Below the pieces are notes generated by a model. The model had not been told where the DNA came from, did not search any database, and worked only from the letters and a program-made list of their open reading frames with translations. From NCBI GenBank assembly GCA_949751835.1, contig CATKHK010000037.1, positions 186,001 to 250,000 of the forward strand: a stretch of 64,000 nt of DNA. The letters run 5' to 3'. Shown one piece after another: positions 31,651 through 41,716 of this stretch. Position 1 is the stretch's first letter. Each line of letters opens with the position of its first letter. The position numbers and the translations under genes are program-made. Source of the stretch: Blepharisma japonicum (Eukaryota; Ciliophora; Heterotrichea; Heterotrichida; Blepharismidae).

Positions 31651-32823
31651 CTATCCTAATTTAAGTAGTTCAGGACCTATTTCATCTCCATGATGTCGCT
31701 TTTGTGGAGCTAGAGTAGTTGAAAGATCAACTCCCTCACTTTCTTCAGATAAATAGCTATTTTTAATTCTTTCCAATCTTTCAATCTGTTCAGCTGATAA
31801 GTGATGAACTTTTTCAACAACTTCTTCTTCAGGAGAAGGAGATCTTCCTCGTTTTTGTGCTATAGGCTCGGTAAGCCTAAAAGTGGCATTCTTTTTAATA
31901 TAATCATATTTCCCAGCCGCAATTGCTGATTTTGCTTCCATCTCCTTAATTTTTTCATCCAAATCCTCATTTAACGAAGAATAAGTCAAGCTTTGTTCAA
32001 TGTCTCCTAAATTTACATGCAAATTTTTACCCTCGACAAGAACATGAGCCTTCCTGGCTTCTTTATGCTTAAATATTCCTTCTTTAACAGCTCCATCGTC
32101 CATATGAATATATATTCGTGAATTTTTCTCAAATTCAATTTGTGTGTTCAGAAGAAACCTTTCCCTTCGCTGTTTTAATAGTAAACATCGCTTGCTTATT
32201 TCTCTTTGCAGGGGGACAGGAATTCTAGGCAGTTGTATAGAATAAAAAGATTGATCTGTGAGAAGTTTTTCTACAAATTCCCCTATTGTAGTCTCTTCAC
32301 CATGAGAAGGTGAAAATTTTTGGTTATCAACTGTATAGTGCTGAAGCCTATCCCACAGTTCTTGTGGATTTCCAACAAATCTTAAATATAAGAATCCCGC
32401 ACATCTAATATAAGGGTTTTGATTTTCCATCAAAAAACTGAGCTGACCTTCGGTCAGCTTCATCATAAATAATTTTACTAAGCAGCAGAAAAAGCTACTT
32501 GGAGTGTTATTAGTGCCAGGGATTCATGGAACCACATAAGTGATATTTATTTCTATTTGTTCCAAGACTTCATTCAGATTTTTCATACTAAACAATTCAT
32601 TGAAATAAGGTGCCGATAAAACATTTTTCCTCATCAAAGAGCTTAAGTTCCAAGTATGTGGATCTCCATACATTGGCATGGGTCCATGCTGCTTCTTTTC
32701 AGGTTTAATAAATTCTATATGAGATGTTTGTATTAAAGTCTCTGGTACGTTTCCAATAGATTTGCAGATTCGGCAATTTTTTGAAGGCTTATTCGGGTGG
32801 TATTTGCATGGATTTTGACTCAT
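31651..32823 (-). CDS. PRPF38B: Pre-mRNA splicing factor PRP38 (38B type)
   Basis: 390-residue PRP38 homologue of the U4/U6.U5 tri-snRNP. An N-terminal Cys/His knuckle (CKYHPNKPSKNCRIC) precedes the PRP38 domain: VLSAPYFNELF, VVPWIPG (Trp by TGA at 32524-32526), FCCLVKLFMMKLTEGQ, NPYIRCAGFLYLRF and IGEFVEKLLTDQ. The C-terminal 150 residues are charged, with an RSPSP site and a predicted coiled coil. Reading the TGA as Trp joins two pieces that a standard code would split. The start is 9 bp from the stop of the dynactin gene. Confidence 0.88.
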
Positions 32824-32832
32824 AATAAAATT

Positions 32833-33987
32833 TTAAGCTAATTTAATATGTATTTTTATTTCAAATTCTTTGACATCTTGACCTCTCATAAACTTCCAAA
32901 ATGCAGTGATCCAAATGTCATTTGAGGGTTTTCCAACTTCAATAGAAATGGTATTTTTCTCTCTTTCTATGATTAAAGATTCATCTAAGCTTGACCCTTC
33001 GCTAGTAACTAAATCCATAACGGGATCGTATGAATCCAGATGAAGCTCAGAAGGAGGCACTTTGTCACCTTCTAATCTTATATATGCTACGGCTGCAGTA
33101 GGGTTTATCAAAAGCAAAATTAAAGAATTGCTTTTTATTTCTCTGATATAAATTCGCGGAAAAAAATACACAAGTAAATTTTCCATTTTAAAGGGGTTTG
33201 AGAATGACTGGTTTGTTTCAGGTTTTACTACGTATTTTTTGCAATATTTGCATCTTTTTGACCGCCTAGTCAAAAGTGGGATAGGCTGAGCTGAGGCTTT
33301 ATTTAACTCTCTGGGCTGGGCTCCTGTGTTTGATAACCTTTGCTGCATTGAAGTAATTTCATTATAATTAATATCCTCATTTAGTAATTCATCCAGACTT
33401 GGACTTTGGTTTTCAATTCTCTGTACAGGATTAATAATAGGTCTCGGCTGTACTGAGTTTTCTAAATCTTCAAAAGTCCAAGTTTCCTTTTGTAAATATT
33501 TCACTCCTATTTTTCTTCGATTTCTGCATGCTTCTTTATAAGTATCAATTAATATTTTTAACTGATCTTGAAGTGGGTTATCTTTCATAAAATAATCTTG
33601 GTTTGACATAAGAAGCTCATTTAACGAATTTCCAAATAATCCTAAGCTCATTGAATCTCAATAGCAGCTTTGGCATCCAAAATGGTAAAGTTTTTGCTGC
33701 CTTGATGGGTTTAACAATATTTGTAAAGTGCTAAAACAAGCTGGGCATTGAAAACATCGTGCACACTTGTTTTTAAATGCAAAGGCTTCTGTGTTAGGCA
33801 TGTTTTCCATACAATTTCTGCAATAAAAAGAATCAATTTCTTCAGTAACACAATAAGGGCATAAAGCTTTAGAGCAACTGTATAAAGATTACGGAAAACA
33901 AAAAAACATGTCTTCAAGGCCCCATTCTTTTCCACAACCACATTGCAAGTGTATATAAGGAGCATTTCAGCTTGTTGCTCTCCACAT
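32833..33987 (-). CDS. DCTN4: Dynactin subunit p62 (DCTN4)
   Basis: 379-residue DCTN4 homologue, part of the dynactin pointed end. A 15-nt intron at 33878-33892 (GTAATCTTTATACAG) joins the first 32 codons. The N-terminus has the family's Cys pairs: CGCG, CSKALCPYC, YCRNCMENMP, CARCFQCPAC and GCQSC. In the middle is a second zinc motif (RRSKRCKYCKKYVVKPE). Then come beta-rich repeats (VYFFPRIYIREI, LILLLINPTA). It links dynein to cargo. Shorter than the animal protein (460 residues). Confidence 0.85.
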
Positions 33988-34001
33988 AATAATATTTATT
34001 A

Positions 34002-34802
34002 TTAAAACCTTAGTTGGGTGTTTAAATTATGTATTTGTTTCCATGATTGGTTTATTCCTATTAAGGCAGAAAAGGAGCCTAAAATACCCACAAGAGTTGA
34101 GTATCCTCTTGCTTGGTCTAAATAGTAAATTGGGATTGGGATTTCTAAGATTGATTTAAGAAAATTTCAAACCAAAAGATTGTTTTGTATTAACAATTGT
34201 CTGTAATCCTCTTTAGCTTGCTTATAAATAATCTCAGAATTTTCATTTCGGTGGGCTAGCTTAACCACTTGATGTATTTTTAACTGTAATTTATGTATTT
34301 TAATAGAGTCACTTACTATAGTTACAATGCTTTTTAGCAATCAGGCAAGATTCCTTATAATTTCAACAATCATCGTTCAATTAGAATCTATAGGAATTCC
34401 AATAACTTTAATTTGTTGAAAGTAAAGAAGATGGTCAGCAAATAAAAAAATCAGAGAAATTATGTCACTTGCTCACTCTATTTTACTAAAATTCTTCAAT
34501 CTGTACCTTTTTCTAAGTATTATCATGATTCCTAAAGGAAGTCCAAATCTGAGAACTTTACGGGCAATTGAAATATTCATTGATAATATATCTGCCTTTA
34601 GTGCAATTTCGCTATAATTTGTAAATCCTAGCCTATCGTGCAGTATCTTTGAAATATATTGAATAAGTTTTAAGCAATTTTCTCTAAAATCTGTTTTTCC
34701 AAGCGCAATTAGGATTTTGCTTGACAATTCCATTTTAATAAAGAATATCATCTTTATCACCTGGGCTGTTTCTCCAGAAAAATTGCTTCATAATTCTTCC
34801 AT
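34002..34802 (-). CDS. PEX11: Peroxisomal membrane protein PEX11
   Basis: 266-residue PEX11. Start at 34802 (MEELWSNFSGE), read through TGA codons. Family signatures: GKTDFRENCLKLIQYISKIL near the N-terminus, ARKVLRFGLPLGI, a hydrophobic centre WASDIISLIFLFADHLLYF, and the C-terminal hydrophobic stretch ARGYSTLVGILGSFSALIGI. PEX11 elongates and divides peroxisomes, so the organism should have this organelle. It sits 14 bp from the dynactin gene and 28 bp from VID27. Confidence 0.88.
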
Positions 34803-34830
34803 TTAAAACATCATAATTTATTTTAATTAA

Positions 34831-36888
34831 TTACTCAAATCCAAAATTGTTGCGTTGAAATCGCAATGCCCTTAAATGTGTGGTCCAAGAATTTTTCTCA
34901 TTAAACTTGAACTCATTTTTAATAGGTTCTTCTGGAATTTCTTTAACCTTATAATTGTCAAGTTTTCCTTTTTTAATACTAATGAAATTCCATATTATAA
35001 GAAATTTGCCTCTAGATGTGATAATCACACTCTCTTCATTTCTTTCACCGACATCAAATCTAGCAGCTGTGAATTTATGGTTTGTAAGCTGATACTTATA
35101 TATATCTTCTGGCTTTAAGACAAGTTTTCTGGGTTTTTGCTTCTTTTTGCCAAGTTTTTTCAGAAATCCAGACTCACCTTCATCGCTTTTTGTGGGGGCT
35201 GCAATTAGAAATTTATCAGTTGTAGCAAGAATTCAAGAGCCATCCTTTGTAACATCAATGCTTGTGATTCCTTCCCCAAATCCTGGCAAGTTGTTTCTGG
35301 AATTTTCACCAATTTGTTTGTACATTCTAATTTCACCTGTTTTGCTTCCAACAGTTATATTACCGTCATTTGTAGACGATAAGCATGTAAAATGTGTATT
35401 TGTTGCGTATAATTTACTTTGGCAAACTTGTTTTTTGCCTGACATCCTTGTGTCGATTGTAAATAAAGAATTTTCTCCCATTGCTAAAAATAAAGGATCA
35501 ATTGTAAGCTGAGATAATTTCTCATGAGAGCATATTGATACAATCTCAGTTTTGCTTGGAGAATATTTTTGTACTATTTCACCATTTCTATTCAAATCCA
35601 TTTCAAAAATGCCAGTTTTTTCTTTATTATTTAGCAGGAGAAGCTTAGATCCTTGCTGATGGAATAAAAGCTGGCCAGGCTGGACGACTTTTCTATTATA
35701 TTTGGTTGGTATATCATTTACTTGGTTTAAAGATTCATAGCCTAGCTGATAAACTCCTATACTTTTCTCTTTTGCTGTCATCATATAAGGGCTTCCATAG
35801 TAAGTTGCGCTGTCTAGAATACAATCAGTCTCTTCTTCAGACTTTAGCTCATTTCGATACTCAATTTCCATTTTATCATCATCTGAGCTTTCTTCTTGAT
35901 CAGAATCTTCCTTTTTAAGTCATTCTTTATCCTCAGCAGATAAGTCAATTTCCACACTGAGATGCCTTGAGCTTTCAAATTGAGCAACAAGAAACAAAGT
36001 TTGTAGATGAAAAATATTTTCTAACAAATATCCAGTCCAATATCGTAGTGTATTATTAGCTTGCTCAATTCAAGAAATGGTATGACCATAGGCATCAATT
36101 TCATAAACAAAATCTTTATCCATAACATTTCTCATAATTATTTCGGATTCTCTTACCAAATCAAGCGTATACGAAAATTGTTCATGCTTTATCACTAAAA
36201 ATCCTATTCCTTCTTCATATTGTTCTTTGGAATTTCCTAAATTTAAATATAAGTTTCCAGGGGAACAAAAAACTATCTGGTCAGGGGTATAAAGTGTTTG
36301 CGATTGAAAAATCACCTTTTCCTTAAAATTAAAATCTCTTTGTATCTTATCTTCCTCTTCTTTTTGCAGTGGTCGAGGTGCTATTTGAGCCTTTTCTTTA
36401 TTAAGACTTGGTGGCAATTGTGTAGAGACATTAAGTTTATTCTGAGTGGGCTTAAGATTTTTCGGCCTGTCTTCAAATCGTTTTAAGCCTTCTTCTTTTA
36501 TATTAACCATTTCTTGAATTAAATTCAGAAATTTTTGACATTCTCTTGGAGAGCTGAATTCAAAGCCAATTATTGATGCTGTCTCTACAATAGAGGTATT
36601 CAGATTTTCCCACTTCACAGAGTCAATTTGAGTATGTTCATAATCAAAAACTGTGAAATGAGCCATTTCCATTTCATCATCAATCTCAAATGAGTAAAAT
36701 TCAGATTGTTCTTGGTCTGGGTCGTAATCATCATTTTTTATATGAATTGTTCAATTTTTTATTGTGATTTTGGCATTCATAAAGAGAGTAGATTTTGCGT
36801 AATAATCGTTGCTGTCTACAAGTTTTATCAGTGACCCAGAAGCAACAAATTGAGAGCTCTTGAATAAGCCTCTTATCCTTTCTACCAT
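34831..36888 (-). CDS. VID27: VID27-family protein
   Basis: 685-residue VID27 homologue in one exon; TGA codons at about 36747 and at 36070-36072 and 35233-35235 read as Trp. The N-terminal part has a PH-like/VID27 domain (ITIKNWTIHIKND). The C-terminal half is a WD40-like propeller: GQLLFHQQGSKLLLLN, PLFLAMGENSLFTIDTRMSG, NITVGSKTGEIRMYKQ, NNLPGFGEGITSIDVTKDGS, then WILATTDKFLI. VID27 is linked to vacuolar import and degradation in yeast. The end is TAA at 34831-34833. Confidence 0.88.
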
Positions 36889-37027
36889 TTATTTAATATC
36901 TATAATAAAAGTCTATAAATGTTTTTATTGTTCAAAAATTAATTTGCAGTTTATTAAGCTTTTTTCCATCTTTTAAAGAGTATGTTTTATTAATCTCATT
37001 GTTTTACTAATTTTAGGGTAAATTTTA

Positions 37028-37837
37028 CTAGAATTTCACAGAGTAATAAATATATGCCAGCAAGCTTAAAATCAAAAAATCTAGAACTCTTATCTGAATA
37101 TTCATATTTCGGCAAAATTTCTCCACCTCGCTTTTATTAGGCATATTTTTATATTTTTCCTTCAGGTCAGGAGCAGGAGCTGCTTCTTCCTTATTCTCTT
37201 CTTTTTCACCAGCATTTTCTTCAGCTTTTTCTTCTTTTTTCTCCTCCTCCTTCACCTCCTCTTTTAATTTCTTAATATTTTCTTCATTTCCTTTATTTTC
37301 TTCAAATTTTCTTTCTTCGCCTTTATTTTCTTCTTTATTTTCTTCAGGAGGTTCTAATCTCTCTTTATGCCTATTCCAGATTTCACCTAGTTTCCCACAT
37401 TGATCACACTTAAAATTCCAAGAGCTTTTAGCGAAGCTTTTCCTTACTTCATCTGATGCGCGTAAAGCACCAATAGCGTCATCAGTTTCTTCTGGAAAGA
37501 AAGAAACAAGGCCTTCAAGCATTGTGCGAATTGTCCAAGCAGGCTGCCATTCATCAGGATGATAGCTGGTATTGCTCATGCATATTTCTCGGCCTACTTC
37601 AAAGCGTCCGTTGTTGTTCAGCATCAAAAACTTAGGAGGTTTGAGGGGATAATTCAGAGGAAGAATCAATCTTCCATGATAAAGCCCTTCTTCATATGGA
37701 GTTTGGCTTGGACCTTTCAGAGTGAAATGCCAGTCAAATAAATCAGTCCCTACAGGCTCAGCACAGAAATTTGGGGATATATGCTTTTGTAATTCAGATA
37801 ATTCTTGAGTTATGCGCTTCACTGCAAAGTGCTCCAT
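37028..37837 (-). CDS. UBE2J1: UBE2J-type (Ubc6) ubiquitin-conjugating enzyme
   Basis: 269-residue E2. UBC fold at residues 1-150: DLFDWHFTLKGPSQTPYEEG, YHGRLILPLNYPLKPP and the catalytic site REICMSNTSYHPDEWQPAW, with the active Cys in ICMS at the place used by the Ubc6 group. Then a CxxC (CDQCG), a long Glu/Lys-rich linker and a C-terminal TM helix (VLDFLILSLLAYIYYSV). This is the layout of the tail-anchored ER enzyme used in ER-associated degradation. No TGA or intron; the stop is TAG. Confidence 0.9.
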   Translation of the reverse strand: MEHFAVKRITQELSELQKHISPNFCAEPVGTDLFDWHFTLKGPSQTPYEEGLYHGRLILPLNYPLKPPKFLMLNNNGRFEVGREICMSNTSYHPDEWQPAWTIRTMLEGLVSFFPEETDDAIGALRASDEVRKSFAKSSWNFKCDQCGKLGEIWNRHKERLEPPEENKEENKGEERKFEENKGNEENIKKLKEEVKEEEKKEEKAEENAGEKEENKEEAAPAPDLKEKYKNMPNKSEVEKFCRNMNIQIRVLDFLILSLLAYIYYSVKF

Positions 37838-38262
37838 TACGTGTTTTTATTTAATTATTCCAAATATTAATTGCATTTATTTATATGAGAAAAAAATTCT
37901 TAAATTAAATTTATTATAGGTATTGGATTTTATTCAAAAAATAACTTTTCTATTAATCAAAATAAAATAGATTTTATGATTACTCTTTAAAAGCGAGCAT
38001 AAGCTGCTAATAAATTTCTCTCAATAATTAAGATCATGATATAAAGTTCTTATTATTAAATTCTTTTATTTAAGTTGAAATAATTTTATTACTTCAATAT
38101 GTCTTCTAAATATTTTATCAGCCAGTTTTTAACTATATCCATATAAATAAACTTAACTAAATTTGGAATTAATTCGCAGCAACTGCAAAGAATAAAAAAG
38201 ATAGTCATAACTTCATTAATGGTACCGTGCATAATGAGTAAAACTCCAGCAATTATTAAAAT
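37838..38262. other. Divergent region with one small candidate ORF
   Basis: Between the E2 (minus) and the AGC kinase (plus). Very AT-rich. It includes a small minus-strand ORF reported separately. Confidence 0.45.
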
Positions 38263-38283
38263 ATGGGACAGCCTCAATCGCAC
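38089..38283 (-). CDS. Candidate small membrane protein
   Basis: 64 codons from an ATG at 38281-38283 (or 47 from 38232) to TAA. It has one or two hydrophobic stretches (SHILIIAGVLLIM, VMTIFFILCSCC) and a polar C-terminus. The long start overlaps the AGC kinase's first 7 codons on the other strand; the short one does not. Composition is gene-like but I recognise no family, and in AT-rich DNA an ORF of this size may be chance. Confidence 0.3.
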   Translation of the reverse strand: MRLRLSHILIIAGVLLIMHGTINEVMTIFFILCSCCELIPNLVKFIYMDIVKNWLIKYLEDILK

Positions 38284-40221
38284 CTAACTCTGCAGCACCA
38301 AAATGCTTCAAAGCATAAGCATAGCCATAGGCTATCAGATGGAGCTCGTCCTCTTGGGTCTTCCAAAACATTCAGCATCCTTTTCGATTCTGGACAAGTT
38401 CAAATTAAAGTACTTGACGACCACTTAACTTGTGGTTGGCTACTATCTGAAGTAATTCGGCTGTATAAAGGAGATAAACAAATAATTGGCCTCCAAACTA
38501 TAAATAATATAGATATCCTCGATCACTGACTAAATGACTTCGAAAGGCCGCTCCAGCCTTTCAAAGACAACGAAACTTTTCTGCCCGTCTACGAAAAGCA
38601 GATTTTAAAAGAAATATCATCAGCTCATTTTTTACCGATTAGAACAATTGGCAAAGGAGGGTTCTCAAAAGTCATAGAAGCCAGAAAACTGGACTCAGGG
38701 ATTATTTACGCAATTAAAATTATGAATAAAAGCTTTATAATTAATGAAGAGAAGGTAATGCAAATAATAACCGAAAGAAACATCATGGAAAAAGTCAAGC
38801 ATCCTTTTATAGTTAATTTACATTGGGCCTTCCAAACTGTAACTTCTAAATAGGGTAAAGAACTTTTTCTTGTAATGGATTTTTGCCCAGGCGGAGAGTT
38901 ATTTTTTCATCTACATAATTTGGGGAGGTTTACAGAAAAACAAGCTAAATTTTACTTTGCGGAAATTTTGCTTGGATTAGAGTATTTGCACGATATGAAT
39001 GTTGTATATAGAGATTTGAAACCTGAAAATATTTTATTAGATATGGATGGACATGTGAAATTGACAGATTTTGGACTATCCAAAGAAGGAGTCACTAATA
39101 GGTCTAGAAGTTATTCTTTTTGTGGCTCACCGGAATATATGAGTCCTGAAATGTTGAGAGGTATCGGACATGGCAAAGAGGTTGATTTTTATAGCTTAGG
39201 AGCATTATTATTTGAGATGCTGACAGGACTTCCTCCTTTTTATGATTTAAATAGGTCAAAAATGTATATGAGGATACTTCAAGAAGAGCTGGCCTTACCC
39301 AATTTTATTAGTGCAGACGCAAGAGACTTAATTTCAAGGCTCCTTGAAAAGGATCCTGAAATGAGGATAGGATCAAAAATTGGGGCTGATGCCATCAAAG
39401 CACATGCATGGTGCTCAAAAATCAATTGGAAAAAGCTTGAAAAAAAGCAGATTTTGCCACCATTCAGACCAAATTTGAGATATTCAAATTTTGATCCTGA
39501 GTATATGGCAATGCCAATCGATTTAAATGATTTTTTTGAAGATTCTGAGATTCTTCCTAATGACCCTTTTGAAGAGTTTAATTTTTGTGGGAATAATAAA
39601 GAGAGAGCTTCTTGCTTTCATAAAATAGGAATCACAGACATTTCTGCTTTGTCGACTCAAACAAGTAAAAATATTGGGATTTTAAGCAGAAATGCGTCGA
39701 TGAGCAAAATTTCAATTATTGCTGAGGAGGATGATGCGACTGACGTTAACACAACTCATATAAAAGAGTTTGAGCCTGCAAGTTCGCCTAAAGCACTACT
39801 AGACCAAGCCAAGCAAAGAAGAGATACAGAAATTTCAGATAAAAAATTCACTTTTTCCTTGAAAGATTTGAAAAACGCTCCTAAACGAAAGACTCTGAAT
39901 TTGGCTATATTTCCGATAAATTCAAAGCCAGCCCGAATAATAAATGATAGACAAAACACAGAAATTCCTCATATGATTGCGAGTCCAAAACCTTTTATGA
40001 CTTTTGATCAAGGAATAAATGAATTAATCGATTCCACTTCACCATCAATTAGACCACTAAAAAAGCAGAAAAAGCAGATTTACAAGCCAGGAACAGCGAA
40101 AAAGCAGTCAAGAAATGAAGAAATCTTTAAGGTCAATAAAGTTCCAGAGTTTTTCAATGAAGTTAATAAGAAGCCTGGAACAAATAAAGCTAGGCCAATA
40201 AAAAGTAAAGGTAATGTATAA
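38263..40221 (+). CDS. AGC-family protein kinase
   Basis: 647 residues, with a 15-nt intron at 38839-38853 (GTAACTTCTAAATAG) that removes an in-frame TAG, and TGA codons (38527-38529) as Trp. The start MGQPQS could be N-myristoylated. Kinase domain at about 125-385: IGKGGFSKV, YAIKIMNK, LFLVMDFCPGGELFFHL, YRDLKPENILLD, DFGLSKEG and the activation segment SFCGSPEYMSPE (Ser instead of the common Thr). The AGC C-tail follows (FRPNLRYSNFDPEY), ending in a hydrophobic-motif-like FEEFNF without the usual Ser/Thr. The last 230 residues are basic and disordered. S6K/AKT-like by overall match; subgroup uncertain. Confidence 0.87.
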
Positions 40222-40703
40222 TTTAATTTAATTTATTTTAAATTAAGTATGGGATAGCAAGCAATGTAAAAGATAATTGCATTAATTATATGAATTTTTA
40301 GCTTCAATAAACATTATTCTTATATGCTATAAGTTCGTAGAATTGTGATTAATAAAGGTTTGAAGCTCGAATTAGAAGATATAAAGTTCTATGAGAGAGA
40401 AATAGATATGAAAATCATCGTAATTTAAAAATTAACCCCTAATATGGAAAGACATAGTTATAAATTTATTCAACTGCTAGAAATATTTATTAAGAATTAG
40501 ATATCTTACATAACCATAAGCATTGATTTATAAGTCTAACTATAAGCTTTCACCAAAAACTCAATATTTCCATCTTTATTTGAAATTTTCACCTACCCAA
40601 TTATTCAATTATGGCTTTTCTTCAATGCTTTATAAATTTCTATTCTCATTAAATTGTTATTTATCAAAATCTGATGCGAGCCTTTTATTTTCTTCTATAA
40701 AAT
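40222..40703. other. Intergenic, short open run
   Basis: Between the AGC kinase and the next plus-strand gene. About 40353-40428 reads as 25 gene-like codons (KLELEDIKFYERE) ending in TAA but has no ATG and no intron to supply one. Otherwise nothing seen. Confidence 0.35.
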
Positions 40704-41573
40704 ATGGAATCTGATATATCCGAAAAGCAGGACTCTCCTTTTGAAAAGTTCACTCAAATAGAAATTGAACTACGTTTTGGCAGCAATTCTAGTGTGGAGA
40801 CTGAGTTAATTCTCAACATAACAGAACCCCACCTCTCATATAACTTTTCAGGAGAAGTTCTTCTATCGCCCCTTGTATCTTATTTGATTTCCTTAGGCTA
40901 TCCTTTGGAAAATGCAATTATCTGGTACTTTTCCCCCACAGCAAGGCTCAATGTATATTGTGGCAGCCATCCAATTCCTTTTTCAATTGCAATTCCACTA
41001 TTTGAACTCAGAGATGGCTCTTTATTGTTAATTTGCAGAGGAATAGCGAAAAATGAATTTGGACCCACTCTGAATGTGGTCAGCCATACAGAGCCAAGAA
41101 TAAAGCAAGAACATGATAATTTTAATAATCACTCTGCATCAAGAAGGACAAAAGAGAGGAAAATAGGATATATTATTGATAAAGTCAGCAAATGAAGAAG
41201 ACTTTATAATGGCATTACCGATGAGAATGGCGATTTTGTCAAAATGACGCTTGAAAATGCTGCGAATAAAGTGAAAATTTCAAAAAAATCGCTTGATGAC
41301 TATTTATTACAGCTGAGAATAGCAAAGAGGTTTGGGTTTAATTTTCAAGAACATAGAGATGATAAAGTAGGCATTTTGAGGGCTTATGTGAAAAAGTTTA
41401 AGAACTTGCAAGCATATGTAGCGATGATTGATAAAGGTGAAAAGATTCCCGATGAAATCATTTCAGCTTTAAGAGAGCCTGGGACATCTGCATGCAAGAG
41501 CAGCCGATGCTGTGCACCTGGATTTGCACTGGCGTTTAAACAGGAGAATAATCTTCAGCAAGTCAAGTTTTAA
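40704..41573 (+). CDS. Unknown protein with possible helix-turn-helix region
   Basis: 289 residues, read through a TGA (Trp) at 41193-41195. The N-terminal half is beta-like and hydrophobic. From about residue 155 it becomes basic: KERKIGYIIDKVSKWRRLYN, then MTLENAANKVKISKKSLDDY and LLQLRIAKRFGFNF. The part AANKVKISKKSLDDYLLQ has the shape of a helix-turn-helix, so nucleic-acid binding is possible but not shown. The last 40 residues contain Cys pairs (CKSSRCC). Family unknown to me. Confidence 0.65.
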
Positions 41574-41716
41574 ATATGAAAAACTAATTAATTGTTATAT
41601 TAGATAATATTTATCTCGAGTCCTTATTCATTTACTTTAATAATTATCAATATAATAGATAATTTAAATGCCTGATCGATAAATTAGTCCAAAATTTAAT
41701 ATTAACTGTATATATT

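Noticed and set aside
36070-36888. Separate short genes in the VID27 region
   Set aside because: They are one frame interrupted only by TGA codons, and the joined protein matches the VID27 family from end to end.
38851-38853. In-frame TAG inside the AGC kinase domain, suggesting a broken gene
   Set aside because: The TAG is the last three bases of a 15-nt GT-AG intron; removing it joins AFQT to GKELFLVMDF as in other AGC kinases.
40523-40714. 63-codon plus-strand frame before the gene at 40704
   Set aside because: Starts with TTG, overlaps the next gene's start and has no recognisable features.
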